Below are positions 11,618 through 23,000 of a DNA stretch of 64,000 nt, in pieces. Numbering within the stretch: position 1 is the stretch's first letter; each line of letters begins with the position of its first letter. The notes under the pieces were generated by a model that worked only from the letters and a program-made list of their open reading frames with translations, was not told the origin of the DNA and did no database searches. Source of the stretch: Billgrantia ethanolica (lineage in GTDB: Bacteria; Pseudomonadota; Gammaproteobacteria; Pseudomonadales; Halomonadaceae); assembly GCF_021404305.1 (NCBI RefSeq), contig NZ_JABFTX010000001.1, positions 124,001-188,000 of the forward strand. The letters are read 5' to 3'. Position numbers and translations under genes: made by a program.

Positions 11618-11638
11618 GCACCGTTGCCGTAACGGTGC
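11618..11638 (+). promoter_or_regulatory. Hairpin in ftsK leader
   Basis: A perfect 8-bp stem, GCACCGTT with AACGGTGC, closes the loop GCCGT and ends 15 bases before the TTG start of ftsK, just upstream of the GAGGGGG ribosome site. A possible -10, TATGAT, lies at 11573-11578. The hairpin could influence translation, but this is inference. Confidence 0.4.
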
Positions 11639-11653
11639 GAGGGGGTTGGCGAG

Positions 11654-14600
11654 TTGAGTGCAAAGGAAAAAGGCGTGCCGCGGCGCGCAACGGAGGAGAG
11701 CCCCCAGCAGCCGACCACACGCCTGGCAATCCATCTGCAGGGCGTGGCCCGGGAAGGGGCAATCATTCTTCTGCTGGCGGCCTGCGTGTTCCTGCTGCTG
11801 GCGCTGTTCAGCTATCAGGCTACCGATCCCGGCTGGTCGCATCGCGGCCCTGAAACCGAGGTCGGCAATTGGATGGGTCCTTTCGGTGCCTGGCTGGCCG
11901 ACGTGCTGTATTCATTGTTCGGCGCCAGCGCGTTGTGGTGGCCCGGCATGCTGGGCTTTGCCGGATGGTGGCTGATTCGCCATCGCCGTGTGCAGATCGA
12001 ATGGGACGCCACGGCCGTTGCCGTACGCCTGGGTGGCCTGGTGCTGCTGCTGCTGGGCACCACCACGCTGGGAGCGCTGCATTTCTACAGCCCCAACAGC
12101 GTATTGCCTTATGCCTCGGGCGGCATCCTCGGTGAGGGGCTGGTGGGTGCGCTGGTGCCGCTGGTCGAATCGGGTGGCACCGGTCTGCTGGCCGTGGCGG
12201 CCATGCTGTGCGGCTTCCCGCTGTTCAGCGGGCTCTCCTGGCTGATGGTGATGGATGAGCTGGGCTATCGCTTCCTGCGTCTGTGGCGCTGGGCGGCTTC
12301 TCCGTTCGGCCTGGTGCGCGAGCGGCATGAGCCGCGCTGGCGCGAGGGCGATGATCAGGATGAGCCAGATCATGACGCCCAGGCACCAGCCGAGCCGGCG
12401 CCACGGCGTTGGCAGTTCTGGCGGCGGCGTCACGGCGGCGCCGATACCGAGGTGCCTTCGCTGCGTGAGCCGGGGCTAGACCCCACCTTTGGCGACGACG
12501 GCGACACCGATATTCCCTGGGACGTGCCCGAGCGCACGCCTTCGGCGAAGCGACCGGATGCCGCCTACACGGCCCGCCGCGACGACGCCACCGCCGGCTC
12601 GCGGCCTGCCGCTGCCTCTGTCACTGCCTCTGTCGCTACTACCAGCGCTGCGATGTCGGCGACGCCGAGTGCGGCTGCCGCCGGGCCGCTTGCCGCCGCT
12701 GCTGCACTCAAGGCCAGCCGTGACGACGAGCCGGTGCCCACCGCCGCCATGCCGCTACGCGCTACCGACGATGTAAGGCCGCCGACTGCCAAGGCCGGCT
12801 CTCCCGGCTTTCAGCCACCCGATCCCGAGGCGGCGCCGTCCGCGGCGAAGCCCGCAGCCCCCGAACCTGCTGCGCCGAGTGGGGAAGTGCGGCGCGAGGA
12901 AGCGCGGCGTGAGCCAGGGCTCGGCGACCTGCAGCCCGAAGAGCCGACCGATGCCTACGAGCCGCGGCTGAACTGGAACCACGTGGGTGGTGACGACTTC
13001 GAGGACGAAGGCGGTCTCGACGAGGCGGATGAGTACGAGACCTTGCCGCCTCAGACGGTCGACACTGCGCAACGCTCCGCTGCCTACTCCGATCAGGCCG
13101 AAGGGCTGCGGGCCTGGCGTGACTCGGCCAGCCGGCCGTCCGCCATGGACGAGCCTCCGTCGCCGTTCGTCGAGAACGAGGAAGGTAACGAGAACGAAGA
13201 CGAAAGCGAAACTGGCGGCAGAATCGCCACTGCCGAACAGGCGCGTGCCGCGGCCGCGGAGCCCGATGGCCCCACGCTGTGGACGGTGGAGCATCTGCAG
13301 AGCCAGCGGCCCACCCTCGACGACATGCCGGAGCCGGACGGCGAGCTGCCCAGCCTGCGCCTGCTCACCCCGCCGGAGCCGCACCAGCAGAACTACACCG
13401 AGCAGCAGCTGGCCGACATGGCCGAACTGCTCGAGACCCGCCTGCGCGAGTATGGCGTCAAGGCCGAGGTGGTGCACACCTGGCCGGGGCCAGTGATCAC
13501 CCGCTTCGAGATCAAGCCCGCTGCCGGCGTGAAGGTGTCGAAGATCAGCAACCTGGCCAAGGATCTGGCGCGCTCGCTGATGGTCAAGAGCGTGCGTGTG
13601 GTGGAGGTCATTCCCGGGCGGCCCACGGTGGGCATTGAGATACCCAATCCGCACCGGGCGATGATCCGCCTGCGCGAGGTGATCGACTCCGACCGCTACC
13701 AGCAGGAGGCCTCGGCGCTGACCCTGGCGCTTGGCCAGGACATCGGCGGCGGCCCGGTGGTGGCCAACCTGGGCAAGATGCCCCACCTGCTGGTGGCCGG
13801 CACCACCGGCTCGGGCAAGTCGGTGGGCGTCAACGCCATGCTCATCTCGATGCTGCTCAAGGCCACGCCGGATGAACTGCGCCTGATCATGGTCGACCCC
13901 AAGATGCTGGAGCTTTCGGTCTACGACGGCATCCCGCATCTGCTGGCGCCGGTGGTCACCGACATGAAGGAGGCCGCCAACGGCCTGCGCTGGTGCGTGG
14001 CCGAGATGGAGCGGCGCTACAAGCTGATGGCGGCCATGGGCGTGCGCAATATCGCCGGCTTCAACGGCAAGCTCGACGAGGCCGAGCGTGCCGGTGCCCA
14101 GGTGGCCGACCCGCTGTGGGAGCCGCAACCGTGGGAGATGCACGAAGCCCCGCCGGTACTGGAGAAACTGCCCTACATCGTGGTGGTGATCGACGAATTC
14201 GCCGACATGTTCATGATCGTCGGCAAGAAGGTCGAAGAGCTGATCGCGCGTCTGGCGCAGAAGGCGCGAGCCGCCGGTATTCACCTGATACTCGCCACCC
14301 AGCGCCCCTCGGTGGACGTGGTGACCGGTCTGATCAAGGCCAATATCCCCACCCGCATGGCCTTCCAGGTGTCGTCCAAGGTCGATTCGCGCACCATTCT
14401 CGATCAGGGCGGTGCCGAGAACCTGCTGGGCCATGGCGACATGCTCTATCTGCCCGCGGGTTCGGGGTTGCCGACCCGGGTGCATGGCGCCTTCGTCGAT
14501 GACGACGAGGTGCATCGGGTGGTGGAGGACTGGAAACGCCGCGGCGAGCCCGAATACGTCGACGAGATACTGTCCGGCGGCGTCTCGGCCGACGCCCTGA

Positions 14601-14845
14601 CCGGACTCGAGGCCGATGTGGGCGAGGGCGGCGGCGATGCCGAGCAGGATGCCCTCTACGACGAAGCGGTGCAGTTCGTCACCGAGAGTCGTCGCGCCTC
14701 CATATCGGCGGTGCAGCGGCGCTTCAAGATTGGCTACAACCGTGCGGCGCGCCTGGTGGAAGCCATGGAGGCGGCCGGTGTGGTTTCCTCGATGGGTACC
14801 AACGGCGGCCGCGAAGTGCTGGCGCCGCCGCCGGTGGGCAATTGA
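11654..14845 (+). CDS. ftsK: DNA translocase FtsK
   Basis: The 1063-residue protein anchors at the septum and pumps chromosome ends apart during division. Several N-terminal transmembrane helices (about residues 33-210) are followed by a long low-complexity linker rich in Ala, Pro, Glu and Asp (about 215-560). The RecA-like motor has Walker A GTTGSGKS near 715 and Walker [10 protein letters not shown] near 845, and a C-terminal winged-helix gamma domain ([18 protein letters not shown]) reads KOPS sites. No ATG fits; the TTG at 11654 with GAGGGGG about 10 bases upstream is the best start. It is followed by lolA and rarA, the common order in this class. Confidence 0.95.
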   Translation: MSAKEKGVPRRATEESPQQPTTRLAIHLQGVAREGAIILLLAACVFLLLALFSYQATDPGWSHRGPETEVGNWMGPFGAWLADVLYSLFGASALWWPGMLGFAGWWLIRHRRVQIEWDATAVAVRLGGLVLLLLGTTTLGALHFYSPNSVLPYASGGILGEGLVGALVPLVESGGTGLLAVAAMLCGFPLFSGLSWLMVMDELGYRFLRLWRWAASPFGLVRERHEPRWREGDDQDEPDHDAQAPAEPAPRRWQFWRRRHGGADTEVPSLREPGLDPTFGDDGDTDIPWDVPERTPSAKRPDAAYTARRDDATAGSRPAAASVTASVATTSAAMSATPSAAAAGPLAAAAALKASRDDEPVPTAAMPLRATDDVRPPTAKAGSPGFQPPDPEAAPSAAKPAAPEPAAPSGEVRREEARREPGLGDLQPEEPTDAYEPRLNWNHVGGDDFEDEGGLDEADEYETLPPQTVDTAQRSAAYSDQAEGLRAWRDSASRPSAMDEPPSPFVENEEGNENEDESETGGRIATAEQARAAAAEPDGPTLWTVEHLQSQRPTLDDMPEPDGELPSLRLLTPPEPHQQNYTEQQLADMAELLETRLREYGVKAEVVHTWPGPVITRFEIKPAAGVKVSKISNLAKDLARSLMVKSVRVVEVIPGRPTVGIEIPNPHRAMIRLREVIDSDRYQQEASALTLALGQDIGGGPVVANLGKMPHLLVAGTTGSGKSVGVNAMLISMLLKATPDELRLIMVDPKMLELSVYDGIPHLLAPVVTDMKEAANGLRWCVAEMERRYKLMAAMGVRNIAGFNGKLDEAERAGAQVADPLWEPQPWEMHEAPPVLEKLPYIVVVIDEFADMFMIVGKKVEELIARLAQKARAAGIHLILATQRPSVDVVTGLIKANIPTRMAFQVSSKVDSRTILDQGGAENLLGHGDMLYLPAGSGLPTRVHGAFVDDDEVHRVVEDWKRRGEPEYVDEILSGGVSADALTGLEADVGEGGGDAEQDALYDEAVQFVTESRRASISAVQRRFKIGYNRAARLVEAMEAAGVVSSMGTNGGREVLAPPPVGN

Positions 14846-14966
14846 CCGTCGGTACCAGGCGACAATGATGCAGAAACCATGAAAGGCACGGCGGCCATGC
14901 AACCCGCCGGCACGCAGCGGGTCCGAGTGACAGGATCCATTCAGGACCCGCCCAGGGAGAGAGACG

Positions 14967-15602
14967 ATGAGTGTGAAGAAGACCCTAACTGCACTGGCCC
15001 TTACCCTCGTCATGCCGGCAGCCGCCTTGGCCAGCGAAGGTGCCGACCGGCTGACCAGCCTGCTGGAGCCGCTGGAAACCCTCGAGGCGCGCTTCGAGCA
15101 GTTGATCCTCGACGGCAGCGGCGAGCGTCTGCAGCAGGCCAACGGCCAGATGTGGCTGTCGCGTCCCGGCAAGTTTCGTTGGGAGGTCGCGGCACCCTAT
15201 CAGCAGGAGGTGATCTCCGACGGCAGCGAGGTCTATCTCTACGATCCCGACCTGGAGCAGGTCACCGTGCAGGCGCTCGACCAGCGGGTCACCCATACCC
15301 CGGCGCTGCTGCTGTCGGGTAGCGCCCGTGAGCTGACCGAGAGCTACGAGGTCACGGTCACGCGCCACCAGGAGGGCGGTGGCGAGAGCTTCCGTCTGGT
15401 GCCGCGGTCGCCCGACACCCTGTTCGAAGAGTTGCAGATGACCTTCCGCGGCGAACAGCTGGCTGCCCTGCAGATGATCGACAGCACCGGACAGGAGACC
15501 GTCATCGAGTTCAGTGACGTGCGTACCAATCACGCCATTGACGAGGGCCGCTTCGCGTTTCAGATCCCCGACGGGGCCGACGTGATCCGCGACACCCACT
15601 GA
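14967..15602 (+). CDS. lolA: Outer-membrane lipoprotein carrier protein LolA
   Basis: The 211-residue periplasmic chaperone ferries lipoproteins from the LolCDE complex to LolB. A signal peptide (MSVKKTLTALALTLVM...ALA) ends near residue 22. The mature part has the family pattern LEARFEQLILDGSG, then MWLSRPGKFRWEV with the hydrophobic cavity residues, then YDPDLEQVTVQ. A strong ribosome site, AGGGAGAGAG, precedes the ATG. The ftsK-lolA-rarA order is conserved in gammaproteobacteria, although rarA here is on the opposite strand. Confidence 0.95.
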   Translation: MSVKKTLTALALTLVMPAAALASEGADRLTSLLEPLETLEARFEQLILDGSGERLQQANGQMWLSRPGKFRWEVAAPYQQEVISDGSEVYLYDPDLEQVTVQALDQRVTHTPALLLSGSARELTESYEVTVTRHQEGGGESFRLVPRSPDTLFEELQMTFRGEQLAALQMIDSTGQETVIEFSDVRTNHAIDEGRFAFQIPDGADVIRDTH

Positions 15603-15638
15603 TCCTCGATATCCACGGATAGTTCAAGCAGAACGCAA

Positions 15639-15661
15639 AGCGCCGCCCTCGAGGCGGCGCT
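15639..15661 (+). terminator. Intrinsic terminator after lolA
   Basis: A 9-bp perfect stem (15639-15647 with 15653-15661) closes a 5-base loop and runs into TTCATT. It can also serve the convergent rarA. Confidence 0.8.
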
Positions 15662-15693
15662 TTCATTACTGGTCGTCTTTCCGACTCGCCTCG

Positions 15694-17034
15694 CTAGTCG
15701 TCTGCGTTTTCGTCGGCCCGGGCATCCAGCTCGGCACGCCAGGCCATCAGCTGCGCGTAGCGCTTCTCCTGACCGTGTTCGCTGGGCTGGTAGAAGGCCT
15801 CTCGCGGCACGTCCTCGGGCCAGCAGTCGTGCTGACTGCCCGCCGGGTAGCCTTCCGGCTCGTTATGGGCGTAGCGATAGCCGTGGCCATGGCCCAGCGA
15901 CTCCATCAACTTGGTCGGGGCGTTGCGCAGGTAGGTGGGCACCTCCAGCCGCGGCTGAGCCGCCACGAAGGCCTTGGCACGCTTCCAGGCCTGGTCGATG
16001 GCGTTGCTCTTGGGCGCGATGGAAAGGTGAATGGCGGCATGGGCGATGGCGCGCTGGCCCTCGTAGTCGCCCAGCCGCAGGTAGGCGTCCCAGGCCGCCA
16101 TGACCAGTGTCAGCGCGCGAGGGTCGGCGTTGCCCACGTCCTCCGAGGCAATCGCCGCCAGGCGGCGAACCACGTCGAGCGGGTCGCCGCCGCCCTGGAT
16201 GAAGCGGGCGATGTAGAGCAGGGCGGCATCCTGGCGCGATGAGCGCACTGACTTGTGGATCGCCGAGAGCAGGTCGTAGTAGTGGTCGCCCTGCTTGTCG
16301 AAGGCGCTGGCCTGGTGGCCGAGCGCGGCATTCAGGGCCTCTCGGGGTAGGCGTTCGCCGTCGCCCTCGGCGATGGTGAAGTCGCAGGCGGTCTCCAGCA
16401 TTCCCAGGGCGCGGCGGGCATCGCCGGCCGCGGCGCGGGCCAGCAAGCCGAGCACTTCCTCATCCACGGCGATACGGCGCTGGCCCAGGCCGCGCTCATC
16501 GTCGTTCAGGGCGCGTCGCATCACTTCCATGAGCGCTTCTACGTCGAGCGCAGTGAGCACATGCACGCGGGCCCGGGAGAGCAGGGCGGAGTTGACCTCG
16601 AACGAGGGGTTCTCGGTGGTGGCGCCGATCAGCGTGAGCAGGCCCGACTCCACGTGGGGCAGCAGGGCGTCCTGCTGGCTCTTGTTGAGCCGATGGATCT
16701 CGTCGAGGAAGAGCAGCGTGGGGCGGCCCTGGCCCTGCATGGCGCGCGCGCGATCCACTGCGGCGCGGATCTCCTTCACGCCTGCCATCACCGCGGAGAG
16801 CCGCTCCAGGTGGGCGCCGGAGTGTTCGGCGAGTATCTCGGCCAGGGTGGTCTTGCCGGTGCCGGGGGGGCCCCACAGGATCATCGAGCGCACGATGCCC
16901 GTCTCGGCCATGCGCCGCAGCGGCTTGCCCGGACCCACCAAGGCCTGCTGGCCCACGTAGTCGTCGAGACGACGCGGACGCATGCGATAGGCCAGGGGAG
17001 CGGAATCGTCTGACGCCTGACCGAAAAGGTCCAT
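15694..17034 (-). CDS. rarA: Replication-associated recombination ATPase RarA (MgsA)
   Basis: The 446-residue AAA+ ATPase acts at stalled replication forks. It begins MDLFGQASDDSAPLAYRMRP, as the family does. Walker A is GPPGTGKTTLAE near residue 55, Walker B is LLFLDEIHR near 107, and sensor 1 is IGATTENPSFEVN. The C-terminal part has the family tetramerisation region (VPTYLRNAPTKLMESLGHG). The ATG at 17034 is backed by AAGGAG. A longer frame to 17145 has no family support and would overlap the divergent promoter area. Confidence 0.95.
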   Translation of the reverse strand: MDLFGQASDDSAPLAYRMRPRRLDDYVGQQALVGPGKPLRRMAETGIVRSMILWGPPGTGKTTLAEILAEHSGAHLERLSAVMAGVKEIRAAVDRARAMQGQGRPTLLFLDEIHRLNKSQQDALLPHVESGLLTLIGATTENPSFEVNSALLSRARVHVLTALDVEALMEVMRRALNDDERGLGQRRIAVDEEVLGLLARAAAGDARRALGMLETACDFTIAEGDGERLPREALNAALGHQASAFDKQGDHYYDLLSAIHKSVRSSRQDAALLYIARFIQGGGDPLDVVRRLAAIASEDVGNADPRALTLVMAAWDAYLRLGDYEGQRAIAHAAIHLSIAPKSNAIDQAWKRAKAFVAAQPRLEVPTYLRNAPTKLMESLGHGHGYRYAHNEPEGYPAGSQHDCWPEDVPREAFYQPSEHGQEKRYAQLMAWRAELDARADENADD

Positions 17035-17231
17035 GGCATACTCCTTGGTGCTTGCAAATTCGACCTTGGGCGATGTGCGGGATCGGCATAAAGGGTCTAG
17101 GGTGATACAGCGTCCTGCTTTCCACCCGTGTCTCGTTGGCGACAAGACCGTATCTCGATAGCGACGAGACTGAACCTGCTATCGTCCCGCGACTCCAACA
17201 CTATACGCTCAACGTTAGAGGAGGCCTCGAC

Positions 17232-17783
17232 ATGCCCATGCTGACCCAACTGCGTCAGGATCATGCCAACATGGCGCGCATGTTGCACGTCCTTCAGCTC
17301 AAACAGAAGTCCCTTGCTGTCGGAGAACGGCCCAACTTCAAGCTGGTCCGCGAAGTCGTCGATTACATTCTCGACTATATGGAAGAGTTCACCGTTCCTC
17401 TGGAGCGCGTCTGCTCGGAGCGGCTTCAGGCCCTGGCACCAGAAACCCAGGAGTTGACCGAGCGGTTGTCCAGCGACTATCAGGCGTTGCGCAAGCGCCT
17501 GAATCGGCTATCCGGTGATATCGACATGATTCTGATGGATGCAGTCATTCCGATGGACCGTTTTGCCGACGATCTCAAGGCCTACCTCGATGCGCACCGA
17601 ACCTATCTGCGCGATGAGCGTGAACTGCTGTTCCCGCTGATTCGCCAGCACTTCGACGATCGCGACCTGGAGCTGCTGGCCCAGGCGCTGCCGGAAGGTG
17701 CTGCAGCCAAGCTGGAGCGGCTGCAGGAAGCCTATCCGGAGCTCTACGCCGAGCTGCGCGAGACGGCGGAACCGGCAGCCTGA
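17232..17783 (+). CDS. Hemerythrin-like (HHE fold) protein with degenerate metal site
   Basis: The 183-residue protein starts at 17232 with AGGAGG eight bases upstream. Its pattern fits the HHE cation-binding family: LRQDHANMARML at the N-terminus, then helices separated at the usual intervals and RDERELLFPLI near the C-terminus. The metal-binding His and Glu of related proteins are mostly replaced. The usual HHPxED stretch reads VPLERV, the HEEL stretch reads DYQAL, and the H-M-x-x-E-E stretch reads YLRDER; only the first His remains. It may therefore not bind iron in the usual way. It lies alone between divergent rarA and murI. The family call is from memory of related sequences. Confidence 0.7.
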   Translation: MPMLTQLRQDHANMARMLHVLQLKQKSLAVGERPNFKLVREVVDYILDYMEEFTVPLERVCSERLQALAPETQELTERLSSDYQALRKRLNRLSGDIDMILMDAVIPMDRFADDLKAYLDAHRTYLRDERELLFPLIRQHFDDRDLELLAQALPEGAAAKLERLQEAYPELYAELRETAEPAA

Positions 17784-17824
17784 TCTCAGGCGGCGAAACG
17801 AAGGCTTCAGCTCATTCGGCATAC

Positions 17825-17833
17825 TGCTAGAAT
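17825..17833 (+). promoter_or_regulatory. Extended -10 promoter for murI
   Basis: TG-C-TAGAAT (hexamer 17828-17833) lies 48 bases before the murI ATG. No clear -35 is seen. Confidence 0.5.
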
Positions 17834-17880
17834 AGAGCCCTTTGCAGCAGCCGAGCGATTTCAATGCGCCTCGTTTCGCC

Positions 17881-18657
17881 ATGTCTGGCCCGATACTGAT
17901 CTTCGACTCCGGCGTCGGCGGCCTCTCGGTCGTGCCGTCATTGCGGCACCACTTGCCTGGTGCCGCCTTGGTCTATGCCTGCGACAACGCCATGTTGCCC
18001 TACGGCATCCGCCCCGATGCGTGGCTGGTGGAGCGCATCCTGGCCGTGTGCAAGGCCGCCGTGGCTGCGAGCGAATGCTCCGTCCTGGTCGTTGCCTGCA
18101 ACACGGCCAGCACCCTGGCGCTGGATGCGCTGCGCGAACATCTGTCGGTTCCGGTGGTGGGGACCGTGCCGGCGATCAAACCCGCCGCTGCCCAGAGCCG
18201 CAGCCGGCACATCGGCTTGCTGGCCACCAGCGCTACCGTGGCGCGTCCCTATACCGACCGGTTGATCGAGACCTTTGCCGCCGACTGTCGTGTCACTCGG
18301 GTCGCCGCCGACCCGATGGTACGTGAGGTGGAGCGATTCCTGGCCGGCGATGAGCCGGACCAGGCGGTCATCGATGCCGTGACCGCCCCCCTGTGGGAAG
18401 CGCCCGATCTCGATACCGTCGTGCTCGGCTGCACTCACTTTCCACTGCTCGCCGAGCGCATCGTGGCCGCCGCTCCCAGGCCGATCCAACTGGTCGACTC
18501 CGGCGAGGCCATCGCCCGGCGTACCGCCCAGGTGGTGCAGGAGCTCGAGATCGCGAGCGGACGCGACGAGAGCCTGGCGACGGCGCCGGATGCCCGTCTG
18601 GCCCGTGCCGTGGCCACTTTCGGTTTCGACGAGCCGCGCCTGCTCATCGTCGGCTGA
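17881..18657 (+). CDS. murI: Glutamate racemase
   Basis: The 258-residue enzyme makes D-glutamate for peptidoglycan. It has IFDSGVGGLSV at the N-terminus and the two catalytic Cys in VVACNTAST (Cys73) and VLGCTHFPLL (Cys184). The ATG at 17881 starts the conserved MSGPILIFDSG; an upstream in-frame TTG at 17842 is less likely. trmA follows after 40 bases. Confidence 0.95.
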   Translation: MSGPILIFDSGVGGLSVVPSLRHHLPGAALVYACDNAMLPYGIRPDAWLVERILAVCKAAVAASECSVLVVACNTASTLALDALREHLSVPVVGTVPAIKPAAAQSRSRHIGLLATSATVARPYTDRLIETFAADCRVTRVAADPMVREVERFLAGDEPDQAVIDAVTAPLWEAPDLDTVVLGCTHFPLLAERIVAAAPRPIQLVDSGEAIARRTAQVVQELEIASGRDESLATAPDARLARAVATFGFDEPRLLIVG

Positions 18658-18697
18658 CCCAATATTTCTTTCCACCCTGCACACGTCAGGAGATGCC

Positions 18698-19807
18698 GTG
18701 TCCATTCCCGTTGTCGACCCCGAACGCTACGACCAGCAACTGGCGGCCAAGCGTGAGCGCATCAGCCGGCAGTTCGAGCGCTTTTCGCCGCCCCCGCTGG
18801 AGGTCTTTGCCTCGCCGCCGAGCCACTATCGGCAGCGCTGCGAATTCCGTCTGTGGCACGAGGGTGACGATCTGTTCTTCGCCATGTTCGAGGTCGACCC
18901 GGACGATCCCAAGCACAAGCGGGTGATTCGCCTGGACGACTATCCCGTCGCCAGCGGACGCATCAACGAACTGATGCCCCGCCTGCGCAAGGCGCTGCTG
19001 GCAAGCGACGTGCTGCGCCGGCGGCTGTTCCAGGTCGAGTTTCTGACCACGCTTTCCGGCGAGGCGTTGGTCACCCTGATCTACCATCGCCCGCTGGACG
19101 AGGCCTGGGAGAACGAGGCACGGCGGCTGCAGCAGGCGCTCGACATCCTGATCATCGGCCGCTCGCGCAAGCAGCGCCTGGTGCTAGAGCGCGACCATGT
19201 CTGGGAGCGGCTGGAGGTGGAAGGGCGCACCTTCCACTACCAGCAGGTGGAGAACAGCTTCACCCAGCCCAATGCCGAGGTCAGCCGGGCCATGCTGACC
19301 TGGGCCCGGGACGTGACCCGGGGCAGCCAGTCGAGCGATCTGGTGGAGCTCTACTGCGGCAACGGCAACTTCACGGTGGCGCTGGCCGAGAACTTTCGTC
19401 GGGTGCTGGCCACCGAGATCTCGCGTACCTCCGTCGCCAGCGCGCAGCAGAACCTGGCGGCCAACGGTATCGACAATGCCGTGGTGGGGCGCATGTCGGC
19501 GGAGGAGTTCGCCGCTGCGCTGAAGGGCGATAAGGGCGGGCGTCGCGTGACCGAGATGGCGCTGGCAGAGTACGACTTTTCCACTGTGCTGGTGGATCCG
19601 CCGCGTGCCGGCCTCGACGAGGCCAGCTGCCGGCAACTGAGCGAATATTCGCGAGTCGTCTATATTTCATGCAACCCGGATACGTTGGAGCAGAACCTGG
19701 AGTCGCTGAGCCGCACGCATCGGATTGCCCGTTTCGCACTGTTCGATCAGTTCCCCTGGACCCATCACTGTGAATGCGGTGTGCTGCTGGAAAGACACGT
19801 CGCTTGA
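18698..19807 (+). CDS. trmA: tRNA (uracil-5-)-methyltransferase TrmA
   Basis: The 369-residue enzyme forms ribothymidine at position 54 of tRNAs (E. coli TrmA has 366 residues). The SAM-binding motif LVELYCGNGNFT, the DPPRAGLD motif, the nucleophile Cys325 in YISCNPDTL and the general-base Glu in HHCECGVLLER are all visible. The start is GTG at 18698, chosen because AGGAG lies at 18688-18692 and the protein then begins as in the family; longer in-frame starts run back into murI. It is likely cotranscribed with murI. Confidence 0.94.
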   Translation: MSIPVVDPERYDQQLAAKRERISRQFERFSPPPLEVFASPPSHYRQRCEFRLWHEGDDLFFAMFEVDPDDPKHKRVIRLDDYPVASGRINELMPRLRKALLASDVLRRRLFQVEFLTTLSGEALVTLIYHRPLDEAWENEARRLQQALDILIIGRSRKQRLVLERDHVWERLEVEGRTFHYQQVENSFTQPNAEVSRAMLTWARDVTRGSQSSDLVELYCGNGNFTVALAENFRRVLATEISRTSVASAQQNLAANGIDNAVVGRMSAEEFAAALKGDKGGRRVTEMALAEYDFSTVLVDPPRAGLDEASCRQLSEYSRVVYISCNPDTLEQNLESLSRTHRIARFALFDQFPWTHHCECGVLLERHVA

Positions 19808-20006
19808 TCCCTTGGTCCTGAAGAAGTCTCGGGTTGTCAAGTAGCAAAACGTTCTGTCTCGATGCACAAGCGACATGCACCATGAGAAGGCTGGCAAGTC
19901 GATAGGGTGTGGCGCAGGGCTGGAGTAAGCTTCCCGACACGTGGCCCCGGGCCACGCCGATTCTTTCCCAGGGCCGACATGCGGCCCCAGGCAGCCGAGG
20001 TGAGGG

Positions 20007-23000
20007 ATGCAATACGAGACGATCGAAGTGGGCCGGCAGGAGATTCTCAAGCAGCTGCGCGAGCGCCTGGACAGCCGACTCGAGAAGGCGCGGGCCGAAG
20101 AGGTGGAAGCGTTCGCCCGCCATTTTTACGCCACCGTGCCGCTCGAGGACCTGGCCGACCGCCGCCTGGACGACCTCTACGGCGCCACGCTGTCGGTTTG
20201 GCACTACATTCAGCACTTCGATCACGCCTCGCCCAAGGTGCGCGTCTTCAACCCCGATTTCGAGGAGCACGGCTGGCAGTCCTCCCACACCTTCGTTGCC
20301 GTGCTGCACGAGGATATGCCGTTTCTGGTCGACTCGGTGCGCATCGAGCTCAACCGGCGGGCGCTCACCGTACATGCGATCCACAACGCCGTGCTGGCGG
20401 TGGAGCGCAACTCGAGCCACAACCTGGTGCGGGTCGGTTCACCGCGGGATGCCAATGCCCCCGAGCAGCGCGAATCGCTGATCGCCATCGAGATCGACCG
20501 CCACTCGAACCCCGAGGTGCTGGCCGACATCGAGGAGTCGCTGCGCGAGGTGCTGCGCGACGTGCGGATTGCCGTGGGCGACTACGACACCATGCACGAG
20601 CGCGCCCTGAAGGCAGTCGCCGAGCTCAAGGCCGGGCGTCCCGAGCAGATCGAGCCGGGCGACCACGAAGAGGCGATCGCCTTTCTCGAGTGGCTGGTGC
20701 GCGACAACTTCACCTTTCTCGGCTACGACGCCTTTGCCATCGAGTCGGGCGCCGACGGTGACCGATTGGTCAAGGAGCAGGGCAGCGAGCTCGGCGTGTT
20801 CCGTCTGGATCTGCCGCGCTACCAGGAGCGCATCCGCACCGAGCTGGGGATCGAGGACAACCGCTTCGTGCTCGTGCCGCAGCTGCTCTCCTTTGCCAAG
20901 AGTTCGCACCACGCCCGGGTGCATCGCCCCACCTATCCCGATTACGTCTCCATCGATCGCTACGACGAGCAGGGCCGTGTGATCGGCGAGCATCGCTTCC
21001 TCGGCCTGTTCACCGCCAGCGTCTACAACGAGTCGCCGCGCAACATTCCTCTTTTGCGGCGCAAGCTCAAGGCGGTGATGGAGATTGCCGGGTTCAACCC
21101 CAAGGGGCACAACGGCAAGCAGCTGCTGCAGATCCTCGAGGTCTACCCCCGCGACGACCTGTTCCAGATCGACACCCAGGAGCTGGCCCACACCGCGCTG
21201 GGCATTCTCGACATTCGCGAACGGCGCCGCGTACGCCTGTTCATTCGCACTGACCGTTCAGGGCGCTTCCACTCCTGCCTGGTGTTCGTGCCGCGCGACG
21301 TCTTCTCCACCGACCTGCGCGTGCGTATCCAGAACCTGCTGTGCGAAGAACTCGACGCCACCTTCGGTGACTTCAATACCTATCTCTCGGAATCGATCCT
21401 GGCGCGTATCCAGTTCATCCTGCGCTTCCGTGGCGATGCCCCCCGTGAGGTGAACCTCAAGCGGCTCGAGGCCAAGGTGGCACAGTTGGCGCGCAGCTGG
21501 CGCGACGAGCTGCACGAGGCGCTGGTCGAAGGCTTCGGTGAGGAGCAGGCCAACCGGCTGATGGATCGCTTCCGCGACGCTTTCCCGGCCAGCTATCGCG
21601 ACGACTTCGGTTCGCGCACGGCGGTGTTCGACCTGCAGCACCTGGCCGATCTCGATGCCGGCGAGCCGCTGGCGCTGACGCTCTATCGGCTGGTGGAGGA
21701 GGAGGGCAGCGGCGTCAATCTCAAGCTGTTTCAGCGAGATCGCACCATTCCCCTCTCCGACGTGCTGCCGGTGATGGAGAACCTGGGGCTGCGCGTGATC
21801 GGCGAGCGGCCCTACGAGATCGTCACTCCCGAAGTGCGCTACTGGCTGCACGACTTCGACCTCGAACATCACACTAGCACCGAGGTCAGCCTGCAGAAGA
21901 TGCGTGAGCCCTTCATCGAGGCATTCAAGCGCATCTGGGTCGGCGAGGCCGAGAACGACGCTTTCAACCGCCTGGTGATCGCCGCCAACCTGGACTGGCG
22001 GGAAGTGGCCATGCTGCGGGCGTATGCCCGTTATCTGAAGCAGATCCGCTTCGGCATGTCGCAGGACTATATCGCCTCCGCGCTGACCAACTATCCCGAG
22101 ATCACTCGTGAGCTGGTCGCGTTGTTCAAGCTGCGCTTCGACCCCACGGAGCGTCCCGGCGAGGATGAGGTAGAGGCTTGCATCGAGCGACTCAACCGCC
22201 ATCTCGATGGCGTGGCCAGTCTCAATGACGACCAGTTGCTGCGCCGCTTCATGGAGATGATCCAGGCCACCCTGCGCACCAACTACTATCAGCGCACCGC
22301 CGACGGTGGCTTCAAGGACTACATCGCCTACAAGCTGGATCCCAAGCACATCACCGGCATGCCCAAGCCGCGCCCGGCCTTCGAGATCTTCGTCTGTTCA
22401 CCGCGGGTCGAGGGCGTCCACCTGCGCGGCGGCAAGGTTGCCCGCGGAGGGTTGCGCTGGTCGGATCGTCACGAGGACTTCCGCACTGAGGTACTGGGGC
22501 TGGTCAAGGCGCAGCAGGTGAAGAACGCCGTCATCGTGCCGGTGGGGGCCAAAGGCGGCTTCGTCTGCAAGCGCCTGCCCGAGGGGGGCGATCGCGACGC
22601 TCTCCAGCAGGAGGGCATCGCCTGCTACAAGACCTTCATCCGGGCGCTGCTCGACGTGACCGACAATCTGGTCGGCGGCGAGGTGGTACCGCCCAGGGAC
22701 GTGGTGCGTCACGACGATGACGACGCCTATCTGGTGGTGGCGGCCGACAAGGGCACGGCGACCTTCTCCGACATCGCCAACGAGATTTCCGTCGAGTACG
22801 GCCACTGGCTGGGCGATGCCTTCGCCTCGGGCGGGGCCAACGGCTACGACCACAAGAAAATGGGCATCACCGCTCGCGGTGCCTGGGAGTCGGTGAAGCG
22901 TCACTTCCGCAACTTGGGCCTGAACACCCAGGAAGAGGAGTTCAGCGTGGTCGGCATCGGCGACATGGGCGGCGACGTGTTCGGCAACGGCATGCTGCTC

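Noticed and set aside
12755..15172. Long open frame antisense to ftsK and lolA (about 800 codons)
   Set aside because: Composition is His- and Gln-rich with no domain, as expected from the reverse strand of a GC-rich gene; the sense genes are certain.
19940..19956. GC hairpin before the glutamate dehydrogenase gene as attenuator
   Set aside because: Stem is short (7 bp) and no alternative pairing or leader peptide is visible.
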